Positions 23,484 to 35,514 of a stretch of 64,000 nucleotides of DNA are shown here, in pieces. A program made the position numbers and the translations under genes. The stretch lies in contig OX467092.1 of assembly GCA_950106755.1 (NCBI GenBank), positions 2,356,001-2,420,000 on the forward strand, given 5' to 3'. Every line of letters starts with the position of its first letter. Position 1 is the first letter of the stretch. The DNA comes from Climacium dendroides. Its lineage: Eukaryota; Streptophyta; Bryopsida; Hypnales; Climaciaceae. Under the pieces are notes generated by a model. That model was not told the origin of the DNA and made no database searches. It saw only the letters and a list, made by a program, of their open reading frames with translations.

Positions 23484-24399
23484 CTTAGCTTTAAAAAGCT
23501 CATGCTTTAATTACCTCCCAAGCAGATTGGGTGACCTTAACTAGCTTCAGTACAAAGATTAGTAAGCAGGATAAGGTGAGTCACAGTGGATACAAGGCCA
23601 TGGCTACCATCTTGCTCACCATTCTGCCCTCAAATGTTTACCATGCTGCCTTCATATTAAATTTCCTATGAGACGAAAGCAAATTAATTGATACATTTAT
23701 ATTAATTGTGATAGCACACTATCTACATGGTACATAAGCTTAGCTCACTGAAGTTTGTTTACATGGAACCCTATGAATTCTACGGCATCAAATTTGTAAA
23801 GGTACATCAGACTACATGAATTGAAATCTAGGGTCTTACTTGTACTACTAGTGTAACTTCAACGACGTAGATCCTGATATCATCACCACCTCCATGTACT
23901 TTTTGATCTTCAATTTGAATAGGGGAACATGTGACATTCAGTTATTGATGTGAGCATGCAAGAGGTACTAGGTCAATCAAGCAACAAGGTTGTTCCCTAA
24001 CTCTTTAGAACCACAAGAAATATCCCAATCTCCCCTCTCTTACCATCATTCAACAAAATTCTAAATTGCAACAATCCAAAGTATTGCGTGTGGAATCCCA
24101 TTGACATTCAAACAATGGTCAATAAGCACAAAAAGAGAGGACATGGATATGTAAAAATAACTTATAGAGAGTGAACACCAAAAACCACTCTTACTCAAAA
24201 CTTGCCAAACTGGAAGTTGAGATATTTGTATGAATGTTTGAAATGCTATCATCTAGTTTAGTGCAATTGTAGAAACATCACAACAAGCCAAATCTAGTTC
24301 AACGACTTCAAAGTACCCATCCTTGCTTTAGCCATACTCATGAGTTGCTAAATGACATCATTGAACTCCGTATATCATAAGTGAACAAAAGGCAAAATC

Positions 24400-26600
24400 G
24401 AAACAATTGCACCTACAGAATGGCGTTGCTATAAGTATTTGAAGCAACACATGTGAGCCGGACAGACACAAAAGAATTGGTAGAATGATATTGAATCAAA
24501 CCTACCCAAGCCTACTTGAAATCCTACAACACGGTGCTTTCCATTGAGGCCTATTCCAATGGCAAATTTACATTGATTGTAGTATGAGTTCAAAGGAAAG
24601 GATGGCAAAATCTTGTCACAATTATCCAGTTGGTATTGTGCTAGGTGATAAAGGGTTCCAATATCAGAGAAAGCTTTGAAACAACGCAACGCTTAAGGCA
24701 AAGAATGCATTTGCATATCACCAAAAGTACCGTCTAGAGAAATTCAAAGAAAGGATAGTGAATTCATGATGCACATCTACCAGAGTTATTTCAAGTGTTG
24801 GAACATTGTGGCGGAGAAGATGTGTTGATTAGACGATATTTTGTGGATGCACTACAATTGGATTGGTGATTAGGGTTAGAGGTCATTGGGCGTTGCTTGA
24901 TCCCTTGGCAGATGCAGGCGGTACTATTTGGACACCAAGGTAAGCCCCGAGGTCTATCTACAGCAAGTTGCTTCCATCCATACCTTTTTTTAGCACCCAC
25001 CACCATACCCACAGCAAATGGACAAGGCACAGGTACCTCTTCTCCATCCCACAGGAGAAGATTCGAATTCGGGGGAACAGTGACGAACTTGCCCTTGTGA
25101 TTGACAGAGTAAAAGAAACTGGATCTGGTGATGCCATTACAGAATTATCTTCATTGCACCCCCAATGTTGGTCAAATCCCCTATTGTCATGCGTGGGTAA
25201 GCCCGGGGTCTTCCTCGACTCTAACACCAGACGGGAGATTTGGTCCTTGCAATAGTGCTAGCCTCCAAAGCAGTAGTGTCGGTGGATCCGTTCTATCGAC
25301 AAGTGTATTTCTGCTTCAACTTCAGCAAAAATAGTGGAGCTACGTTTCTCGTATCTTCAATGTCCGTGTGTGCCTTTTGCTTCCTTATATACTTCCACTT
25401 TTGCTTCACCATGGGGACGTCATTGACAATTGGAGGGTGGATGTTCTCTTTGCCTACTCTCCTCCTTTGTTGCAAATAGGATGTTGCAATATCGTCTGGG
25501 AGTTGTATAGTCAATGTAGGCAAGGCATTTGCAGCACCTAATGTAAAAATGCTTGTTCCTTGGCCCCACCTCCAGCTACAAGAAGACTATGGAGTACATC
25601 AAAGAAAGACAATTTGCCACAAATCAGTGTAGAGTTCCATTGGAAAGCCATCGGCACTCCCTTCTTTGCGTCGAGGACCCCAACCCAACAACTTTGCAAA
25701 ATTACAATAGAATAAATATTGCAACTACACACCAAAAAAATTTGCCAAATTATCGTATCCTCTTGCACCAATTGGAATTGAATGTAGAGTAAGGTAACTG
25801 CAATCAAGCAACCCATAATGGATTCATTGCATTCTAGTAGAGAATCGCTATTGAGCTGTCCAATTGGCCAATATGGTGGCTATGTGCAAAAATTGTTGTT
25901 GAGAAGGAGGAGGTGGTGGCCACACATAACCATCACAACAACCTTTGGATCGTTTGGTTGTGCCCGCCATTGTCTTGTACTCCAAAATTGAAGCATTCAT
26001 TGGAGTAGCTACCCTGAAATCCTTGCAATGAGAACCCCTATGACACTCTTCCAATCGTGGAGGGCTAGATTGATGTCTCCCCTTCCCTTGTCAGCCACAT
26101 CCATTGTACTGTACAACTTTGTGTAGTAACCTTGGAAGACAGAGTTGGTGCCTTCAGAACAAATCGCCTTCCTAGCCAAAGCTCCACCCAGAAATTTGTG
26201 TATATACTCGCTAGAGTCTCCCTATCCCTCTAGTCTATGAATCATTGCACCAAGAGAACCCTAACAAGGTCAGCTATACCCGTAATCAGAGGTCTAAGTT
26301 TTGGTACTCTATTGCACGGACAATTTGCAATTTTTCTAGCAACCTCAGTCCTTGGGTGCGCTTGGGCTATGGCGTGAGCTTGAAGCCTACGTCCAATGGC
26401 CCTTGGATTCGTCTTTCTTGCGTCTTTGTGAGTGAAAAAAAGTGACATGTTGGCACCTTGACAATGGAACTCTGGGCATTCCCATAAGCAGTTTGCAGTT
26501 CTCCATTATAACACCGTATGTGCATTGAAAGCCCAGTCAACACGTATAGTGTATTATATCTTTTACCTTTATGTCCATCTTTTTGCATTCATTACAATAT
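24400..26600 (-). other. Broken reading frames, unidentified decayed gene or transposon
   Basis: This stretch is less AT-rich than its surroundings and has overlapping open frames on both strands. The minus strand gives the most protein-like pieces, for example around 26030-26200 'GGALARKAICSEGTN' and 'YYTKLYSTMDVADKGRGD'. Between 25500 and 25820 a hydrophobic segment is followed by 'LPDDIATSYLQQRRR'. No piece is long enough or familiar enough for me to name a family. Stops and frameshifts break every candidate chain. It may be the coding part of an old DNA transposon or a dead host gene. Confidence 0.35.
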
Positions 26601-28735
26601 TTTTAGCTAGTACTCCTTGAGTTTTTTGAACCCCATTCTAATATGGCAGCTCTAAATGGCCTATTTTTTGTCTGAGAACATAGAAAAAAGGGCAAATTCG
26701 ACCATAAATTGGTCGACCAGTCCTTAATAGGTTAATCATTTTTAGAATTTAGAATTTTAAACTTTTAAAATGATAAAAATAGAATGAATTCAAAACACTT
26801 AGCTTTAAATTTGTCATCCATTTATGAGTTTATGAATTTTTATATGAATTAGGTCTTTAAATTTTTTTAAAATTTTTTAATTGAATTTTAAAATGATTGG
26901 ATTTTTAGAAGAGGTTAAATATCTAAAATGTGTAAATGTGTAAATGTTTAAATGATCAAATTCTATAACAACTCAATGTCAATAAATTAAATGAGAGTAT
27001 AAAAAACATTCATTATTTTTATTATTTTTATAATTTTATAGAAAAAATAATAATTTATACATTTTATTTTTATTTAATTATTTTAATATTATATGGTTTA
27101 GTTGTCACAGCTTTTTCAAGGTTTGGATCATCATTTGCTCACTCAAACATTGTCACCTTCCTCTTGATAAGTTAGAACAATAAGTGACTCAAATCCTAGG
27201 CTCTTTCTTTTAATTGTCACTTGTGTAGCTTAACAAGCACAATTTCTTCCTACCAAGTATACAATGACATAAGATAAATGAGCCCATTGTAGGCACAAAT
27301 GGGAGCAAACCTATGGTGAACATAATTGTAATAGGGTGTACATTCAAGTTTTGAAATGTACACCACTAATATAATTTTGCTTGCAATGGACTTGCTCCTA
27401 TTTGGCCCACATTGGACATGCTCCCACCTTGCATGCAAACATAGAAAGAATTATATGGAAAACTCACTAGAAAATGTGATCTTATTATATTTTTAGTCAC
27501 ATTGAAATTTTGTAATGGTTCACCTTATAATCCCTAAAATTCCTTGCAGCCACATTGTAGTTTTTGAGGTTTGGATTAGTTGTTGCAGTTTAATTTGTAA
27601 CTTATTTGTGCATACAATTTATATTTGGGTATGCAAGTTTTCAATACAAATACAAAAAAATAATTTGCATATGTGTGCAAGTTTGGATGCATTTTCTATG
27701 AAATTTTGAGTGTTATAAACTCAAAAATCCAATTTGTGCAATTATCATTTATGAAAGAACTTGTAAAAAAGTGCCACTTGACAATTTTTTTATACATGAC
27801 TGGATCTTCTCCCTTGAGGGCATTGTCAATAATAATTATATTTTACGTCATAGAAATTGTGTGTTAGAACTTTATATCAATTTTTTTCCTTCTCACATTT
27901 TGTTGTTAAAATGCAATACTCCACCATTTAGATTTTAGAATAAAGAATTTGTCAATTTTTGATGAATTTATTGATTTTTTGTGATGTTTTATTCTTTTTA
28001 AGGGAATTGTAGTATTGCAAGGTCTACAGGTTTTTGTTTAAGTGGATTCAAGTTTTGATTTTGGGTGTGCTAGTTTCCAATCCTAGCAATTGCATCATAC
28101 TAAATGATGCAAACTAAACTCAACATTGTCTAATTCTCATTGAATTTTGAAGTTGAAACATCTCTACTAGCATGCAACAAAAAATATACTTTCTACTTTG
28201 AGCTAGTAGATCTCACAAATGCTTAGTAAATGTGAGTGTAAATTCTTTTTGTAGGACTTCTTCATGGATGTGAAATTAAGATCTTATGGTTCCAATTTTT
28301 ACAGTTAAAAAAATATTTCATTGAAAGATCTTAATACAAAAAGTGACCATTTTTAGCGTTTTTAGAGCTAGCAATGCCAAAGGAATTTTAGGAGTTAAAC
28401 TACAACCATGACATCATTGATATGGGGGTAAAAGCAACATACAAACCACAAAACCATTTGCAATTCTTACTAGAAGCCTTCCTTCTATAACAAAAAGCCT
28501 TTGAACATAGAATTTGATACATTGCTACTCTATAATATGTATTGATACAACTCACAAATTAATACCCATTAACACAATAACCTTATAGCATCAAGTTTGA
28601 TAGCATATAAAGAAAACACTATATATACAAAAAGATGTACTTTATTAATATCACCAAGAATACAACTATTTGCAATTAAGTCTAACTATCTAAGGTCTTG
28701 AAGTGTAAAAAGATGCCACTACCATACATTGTCAC
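26600..28735. other. Intergenic AT-rich DNA
   Basis: No gene, transposon end or notable repeat is recognised. The last 300 bases would hold the 3' untranslated region of the membrane-protein gene on the minus strand. Confidence 0.45.
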
Positions 28736-28740
28736 TCAAA

Positions 28741-29991
28741 TTATCCTATATAAGGAAGTACTTGGGAAAGGTAGTTGGAAGAGTGAACATCAAATTCTTC
28801 TACCTTCCAATATTTAAAAGTTGCAATTAGGGCCCAAACATATCCCACTGAATTCAACATTAAAGTTATAAATAATAAGAGTTGATTGACTACTGAGTAT
28901 ATATATTGTAGCCTATTCTCATCATCAAATGTCAATCCTAAAAATCCACCGAAAATAAGACTCATATAAAATATTATAATGGGTGCTATACACATTCTAC
29001 TCAAAGATTTCATAGAGTTGATGATGAAGTAACCTCCTACTACTAACAAAATCACAACTTTAATTGATACTCCAACCTTCAATCTCCTTTGAGTATCAAA
29101 TTGACAAGACATTGTAATCTTACATTCTTCTATAAATTTTGCTTCTTGTTCCGGAAGTAAATAAAGTAGTAGAGGTCTATGACCTAAACTTGCAAAATTA
29201 TGAATTACAATTTTCATAAGAACCACAGTGTTCAAAACACAAGCAATGACTTCTATAGGACTCACTCGTAGCCCTTGCCTACAACGAACTACAATGCCAT
29301 AGATGTAGCCTATAGCTTGTGCCGCTGCAATAGTCATACCCAAATTGGTATTACCTCGAAGGAATTTGAGTTGACTATATGGTGGAAGAACATTTGACCT
29401 TAGCAATGCTAGTTCTCCCCTTCCTGAAAGATGGACATTGTATTGATTTGAATCTTTTACTTCCAATCCAATCACAAATGCCTCTGAAAGATCTCTTACA
29501 AATAACCCTTCATTCCAAAACACATTGGAATTGTGAACTTCTTCATAAACATCCGGAGATAAATTCACAAAAACATTCGAACCCACAATGATCTTGATGT
29601 GGGATCTACTCCATGGCCACAATGGAGCAACCATATCATCTCCCAATACTTCACGAAGGTTGTCCCGCATTGCCATGCCCCTCAAAGCTTGATCAAGCAT
29701 ACCCCATACAATGAGCAAAGGGTTCAAAGCACTCATGAGAAATGTGTAAAAAAATCTTTTTCTTGTGCTTACACCTGTTGATTTCATCCCTCCCCAAACA
29801 TCGAGAGTCAAGACAATCAAAGTGACAATGAAACCCCACATTGTTGTCCACCAATACCGCCTTCCAATACACTCTTCAGGGCATGTACCACAGCGCCCAT
29901 CTGTGCCACTTTGCGCATACACCGCGCAGCAAAGGGATGCGATAAAAACCAAGCGAAGAAAGGAACGATCTAGGTGCACATGCCTCCACAT
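28741..29991 (-). CDS. Multipass membrane protein of unknown function, 416 aa
   Basis: A single long exon. I chose the Met at 29991 because it opens a clear signal peptide (residues 1-26, ending AVYA before QSG) and because a splice acceptor (TTGTTGCAG) lies just upstream near 30018. The in-frame Met at 30093 would add 34 residues and is the alternative. A small Cys cluster (CGTCPEEC, 34-41) follows. Membrane segments lie near 47-67, 80-100, 217-237, 245-265, 308-325, 334-354 and 366-392. Residues 130-210 form a soluble domain. The order of parts (TWT-like first helix, a W.ML.Q segment, then a 'GNTNLGMTIAAAQAIGYI..IVVRCRQGL.VSPIEVIA' pair) parallels a large fungal family of uncharacterised membrane proteins in which a 'Q..W...C..R..QGL.ItelE' block is conserved. 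That comparison is from memory of the family pattern. No enzymatic motif is seen. Its upstream region is duplicated at 7.6-9.4 kb. Confidence 0.8.
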   Translation of the reverse strand: MWRHVHLDRSFLRLVFIASLCCAVYAQSGTDGRCGTCPEECIGRRYWWTTMWGFIVTLIVLTLDVWGGMKSTGVSTRKRFFYTFLMSALNPLLIVWGMLDQALRGMAMRDNLREVLGDDMVAPLWPWSRSHIKIIVGSNVFVNLSPDVYEEVHNSNVFWNEGLFVRDLSEAFVIGLEVKDSNQYNVHLSGRGELALLRSNVLPPYSQLKFLRGNTNLGMTIAAAQAIGYIYGIVVRCRQGLRVSPIEVIACVLNTVVLMKIVIHNFASLGHRPLLLYLLPEQEAKFIEECKITMSCQFDTQRRLKVGVSIKVVILLVVGGYFIINSMKSLSRMCIAPIIIFYMSLIFGGFLGLTFDDENRLQYIYSVVNQLLLFITLMLNSVGYVWALIATFKYWKVEEFDVHSSNYLSQVLPYIG

Positions 29992-32090
29992 CCTTGCGTG
30001 AACAATTGGAAGACAACCTGCAACAAGGAAACAGAAATGGTTCAGAAACTCTGACCATGAACTCAATGAACCATGTTTTCCACACAATGGCAAGCAGCAA
30101 CAAGAAGATGTGATTCGTAACTCAAAACCAGACGCCTCCTTAAAACACTTAATTAGCTCACCGTCTAATAATTATAACTACTCTCTACTTCTTTTTTGCT
30201 GGTGCTCTATCAAGAGCATAGCTTTTCCACTAAGCGAAACTCGAATGAAGAGCCCAGTTCTGGAAGACGATACATCCTTACTTGCAACGCAACAAATCCC
30301 AGTTCTCAAAACCAGGCTCTTCATCCAAGTTACAAACTACATGAACCACCCCGGACTCCAGACCCAAAACAAGAATGCTAAGACTTCACAAAAGTGCTGG
30401 TGAAAGCATGCCCAAGAATCTAGACACAGAAACAAGTGCAATTGAAATAGTGCAATGAATATTTACTCTTACGAAGCCGTGAGTAGACTAAGCAAATTAA
30501 GCAAAGCATACCTTGGAGGCACAAAAAGGCTCGCAAGGACAACTGCCTGAGATTTTAATAGATCCTCAGTACCAAAGCCCGAGCTCCCGCACTCACTTCG
30601 TATATATGGAAATGGCGCACTAGATTGACGATTCAATAACGGCGTTGGATAAGCAACGGATTCGGTAATATAAATCTGCACACCTCGCACATCCAATCAC
30701 CCAGATATATGGATCATCCAGAATAAGAAAACGGTTCCCTCAAGCCCTTCAATCGATCTGCCACTGGTCGTCGTGGCCGGTTTTATCCCTCCGATTGCTC
30801 GCCCAAGTCAATTCGCCGACCAGAGCAGCACCACTACTGCAACGAAAGTTTACACTGACACTGAGGAGAAGCAGAGCAGTGGTTCTGAAAGAGATACGAA
30901 GACAATGCCCGGAATTGCAATAAGAAAGAGACTGCTCAAGACAATGTGCGCTTACAGCATTTATGAATTCTCCAAATCGTCAATTCAACCTTTTACCGAC
31001 AATTGATGTTCATGGGAGATCTACCATTTTGCCCTCAGAGCGGAAGAATGAGGGCAGTGGGGGCAGATGTAGTGTACAGACTACGTAGGGGAGGACTGCT
31101 TCATGCATCTGTAATTTCATAGGAACAAGTGTGCCCTGTGCCGTTGCCACAGCCAATATAAAATAAAAGCAATTTTTTAATTCATAAAAACTACAAACTT
31201 CAAAATTTTCAAAATGTATGTTCAAATGCCATGAGACAAAGTCTATGCACCCTTCCTATCAAGGTAGGAGTACCCAATGGCGTCACTTTTTAGGTAAGGT
31301 AATGATTTTAGAATGTAAATGTAAGTCGTCTATAGATAACTTATTATTTTGATCAATAAAATTAAGCTATCTCCAGTTTATCTACATTTAAGTTTTGAAA
31401 TGACTATCATGTGTAGAAAGTGAGGTTGTTGGGGACACTGATGCCATTGGGTGCTCCTACCTTAAAGAGCTTTGTGATGGTACCAAGAATGTGAGGGAGG
31501 GACACCCAATTTTAGACATCTCACTAACAAACAAAATAAAACAAACAAAACAAAGAAATAGCCTATTCATATCTTAAGTTAGGCTATTTCTTTGTTAGAG
31601 TATCTTAGAGTAAGTCATATCTTAGAGTAAGTCAAAAGTCAAAGGACTTCACTTGCTTTACAAGCAAGTGTTAAATGGTCAATGCTACAGATTAGACACA
31701 ACAATACAATCTTCTAGAATTGCAAGTGATCTGTTTTTTTAAAACGGATTCTTTCTGAAGACTCATGGGAATCGTTAAAATATAGATGAAATCATCAAAC
31801 CTAGATGAGTGAAGTGCAAATCTTTAGATGGAAAATTATTTTTATCCCAAAACGGTTACATGATGGATGTTGTTAAAACAGTTGCTTGTTCTTTCTCCCC
31901 CACGCTGAAGAACCGACAATTGCTGTTGATTTCTGAGTCTGCTACCAGTACTTGAGTGCCAAGTGGCGAAGTGGGTACAGATGTACTCCACGAGTACTCC
32001 GGAGTACAATTTAATCTTCGACTTGACTGTGTAGAAGCTTTACCGATTGTTGAAAAAGGCGGACGGGGCCTCATCTGTGAGCACTAGTTT
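29992..32090 (-). promoter_or_regulatory. 5' region of the membrane-protein gene (probable UTR, intron and promoter)
   Basis: A probable acceptor near 30018 suggests a 5' UTR intron, but I could not fix the donor. Blocks 30385-30720 and 31624-32090 recur at 7630-7960 and 8898-9390. Base composition rises in GC between 30.4 and 31.1 kb, as expected around a transcription start. A 17-bp perfect inverted repeat lies at 31549-31596 and a duplicated tatcttagagtaagtca at about 31610-31640. Core promoter elements cannot be assigned. Confidence 0.45.
31549..31596. repeat. Perfect 17-bp inverted repeat
   Basis: The arms aacaaagaaatagccta and taggctatttctttgtt enclose a 14-base loop. It follows an AAAACAAAC-rich run. 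It could be a small MITE or a hairpin in the 5' flank. Confidence 0.75.
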
Positions 32091-33296
32091 TTTTGGGTTT
32101 TATGACAAATGGCTCTGTGGCCTTTCTATGTAGAAGGTTTTGGAAGCTTCACACTATTGCTGTCCTAGTTGGGAGGATGTGGAAGTTCATTGCCAAGGGT
32201 TTGGACTTTGGGCTTTGGAGGCTTCATATTATGGCCAGTTTAAGGCTCCAATTCCTATTATTTATTGCCTATTTATTGCTCATTTCTTTGAACTCTCAAC
32301 AAAGTTTGGTCACTTAATCCCACGGCCTCTCGACTTGAACATCTATAGTGTGAGTGGCCCTTAGAATAAGCAACGACTTTCAAAATTTTGTTGTAATATC
32401 AACAATGATAATATTTTTCAAAGTAGTTAGGAGGCTACAATAATAAGAAAAAAAGTGTACTTGAATTTCATTGAATGAAAATGTTGTTTGGACAAATCCC
32501 AACACCATGCATAGATGATGGAAACAAAAGGGACACTTTTCAAACTACAATCCAAACAACTTAATAATAATTCAATCACCATGCAAGGATGATCATTGCA
32601 TCAATAAGGGGAATTAAACCCAAACAATGCTAGCTAGAGAACCTTACTACCTTATGACACCATAGTACTACTATTCAATTGAGTGAATTCACTACTCAAA
32701 ACATTCTTCATATATGAAGTTCTTGATCGTGTACACTCACTATGCCTTCATGCCAATCACTACTCCCAAATTGACATCCAAATTATTTTGAACTTAGTTC
32801 TTAAAGAATGACAAGGACAAAAAGCAATGTTCATCCTCAACAATACCAAACACATAGATCATGGCAATCTCTATAAGTTTCATATATTCATTAAAGTTTT
32901 TGCCAATAATTGAATTTGCATCCAAACACCTCCAAAGCTTTGTGAGTGGATTCACCAAAAACTATAGTTCCAAAGCTACCATGAAATTTGAAACATAGTG
33001 AATTTAAACATTGGTTGTTGCAACTCCAGCTAAGAATAGTCCAAAATAGGTAGCACAAGTTTGTTGCCTTCTTTTTCAAAAACCCATTCAAGCTCACCAA
33101 AAATTTTCTTAATCACATCAAGGTGCTTGTAGAAGCTAGCTTTGTAGTCACCTAATAACAATATTGTGGATAAACCAAGTTAAGTGCATCCATAAGATTA
33201 TGGGTTGAAAATCTAGATTTGAGTTTATTAATGAGTTGCTACATTATGTCTACAAGGTCCACAATCACTGGCAAGTCCAAACTCTATAAATGAACC
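32091..33296. other. Intergenic DNA without a recognised gene
   Basis: Only short open frames occur and none shows a domain. The words accatgca.agatgat and caccatgcaaggatgat recur at about 32500 and 32580, suggesting a weak local duplication. Confidence 0.4.
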
Positions 33297-33615
33297 AAAA
33301 AATACAATAGTAGACAATTTCAAAACTTAGCCCAAAAAATTCAGCAATACCCAAACTCCACAACTTAGCCCCAAAAATTCCACAATTAACAAATTTTGCA
33401 ATTTAGCCCTTAAAATTTAACAATAAACAAATTATGCAACGTAGCCCCTCTAAAATATAATAGTAGCCAAATTCTACAACTTAGCCAAATAATACAACAA
33501 TGGACAAATTCTACATCTTAACCCCCAAACAATATAATAGTAGCCAAATTCTACAGCTTAGTCCAAAAAATACAACAATAGAAAAATTTCATAGCTTAGC
33601 CCCAAAAAATACAAC
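33297..33615. repeat. Minisatellite array 1, period about 37-40 bp
   Basis: About eight units follow the pattern 'caaattctacaacttagcccaaaaaatacaacaatag'. The words ctacaacttagcc and acaacaatag are best kept. Unit length varies between 37 and 40 bases. Confidence 0.8.
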
Positions 33616-34695
33616 AACTTCAAGACATATCTTTGCATTCATCTTTCACCATGCTCACAATGTGTACATGGTGACATGTCACCATGTCACAAATTGCCCT
33701 ACCTCCATGCATAGTAAATATAGTTTGAATACATGAGACAATAGCTAATTGTGAGTTATGTTCATGGTATTCAAATCCATGGGCATCCACTTCATGTATA
33801 TTTTCTCATGAAAACAATTTAGAAGCTGTGGGACTAAAATTCCCTTGGGGGGTGCACTTAGTTCTACTACAACAAACTTACATGCGAATAAGTGGTTTAT
33901 AATAAATTATAATTTTAACTTCAAATTTTGAGCATTGTTTACTAATGACTAGGATTTTACTCCCAAAATTTCAAATTCAAATAAAATATGGAATGATTTC
34001 TAGAAGAGGTTAAAAATGCACTAAAATGGCATGTTTGTTTAACTCAAATATTTTTAGAGAACACATTTAGAAGACCATTGCATCAATATTCAACTCAAAA
34101 TGAACTTTCAATAGAAAATTATTTTTAGGAATTTTTTGTTCATTTTTTAGACAATTTTTTGTTATATAATATAGGGGTGTGAAAGTTATTTTTCAATTCT
34201 ACAATGTATCTTTTTACTTCAAATTTTTTTAATTAATTATTATTAACAAAAAAAAATATCAATAATTCAAAACATAAACTTCCAAAGTAGATCTATTCAT
34301 ATTTTTTCATTTGATTTTATTTAAAATTCAAAAAGTATATAGGGGTCCAAAGTTTTATTTGCACATAGATTTTAATGAACACTCTAAGTGACCCCCCAAG
34401 AAAATTCCTTAGTAGCAAAGGCATGATCAATGCCTAAATGCAACTTGAATATGTAACCTTGACAAACTTGTTGGGCAACCATGAAATTGAGATGTACACA
34501 TCTTAATTTGAGGTAAAAACAATAAGATTATCAATGCTCTCCAAAAACATGTCATGACCAACACAAGATAAGGGTCAATGAATTTAGCTAAAACACTTTT
34601 AGCCTTTGTTCTCACACTCTTCTACATCTCAAAACATAAGAGATAATTAGCACCACTCTAAAAAATGAAAAAAAGAACTTCAAGTTTCATGAAAA
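33616..34695. other. Spacer between two arrays of one minisatellite
   Basis: About 1.1 kb of AT-rich, non-repetitive DNA splits the two arrays. I see no transposon ends that clearly explain it, and no gene. Confidence 0.4.
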
Positions 34696-35125
34696 ATTCA
34701 GCAGTGATACAAACTCCACAATTTAGCCCCCAAATTTTAACAGTAGACAAAGCCTACAATTTAATCCCAAAAATATAGTGGTAGAGATATTCTACAACTT
34801 AGTCAATAAAATACAGTAGTAGACAAATTCTATAGCTTAGTTTAAAAAAATTCAGCAATACAAAATATTCAATAGACAAATCCTACAACTTAGCCAATAA
34901 TATATAGCAGTAGATGAACTCCACAATTTTGTCAAAAAATGAAGCAATAGACAAATTTTATAATATAGTCAAAAATAAATAAAGCAATACTTAAACTCCA
35001 CAATTTAGTCAAAAAAAATGAAGCAGTGCACAAATTTTACAGCTTAGCTAATAAAATACAACAATAGACAAACTCCACAAAAATTTCAGTAGTAAATAAA
35101 TTCTACAACTTAGTTAAAAAAATAT
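34696..35125. repeat. Minisatellite array 2, same unit as array 1
   Basis: About eleven degenerate units carry the same words (ctacaacttag, agacaaattct, aaaata.agcagtag). Divergence is higher than in array 1, with runs of a in place of the c-rich part of the unit. Confidence 0.75.
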
Positions 35126-35224
35126 AGCTAGATTTAATAAACAAGTACACAAAAGAGAATCTCATCATTTCTTTGTTGTTTATAGAATCAACATTCATAT
35201 TGACTACTATTGAGTATCAAATTA

Positions 35225-35292
35225 AGTACGTAAAGATTGGGTATCAAATTTGATACTCAATTTGATACCCAATTGGATACCCTTTACGTACT
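35225..35292. repeat. 68-bp hairpin with two perfect stem blocks
   Basis: The outer arms agtacgtaaag and ctttacgtact and the inner arms attgggtatcaaat and atttgatacccaat pair perfectly around a short loop, with one small bulge between blocks. It may be a tiny MITE. Confidence 0.75.
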
Positions 35293-35514
35293 AAGAATTC
35301 ACTATTTCAAGTAGAGAACTTTGATTGAATGTTTTGTAGAAAGCATAATCTAAAGGCAAAATTTTATTACATAATTATCTTGAGTGAAGAACATTGCATT
35401 CATTGGTTTAAATAAATAATTATTTAAATAAATAAAAATCTCCATATAAAATCTCTAAAGTTGCTGAAAAAAAACATGAGACCCAATTTGGGCTTCTTGA
35501 CACTAAAGGGTTAA

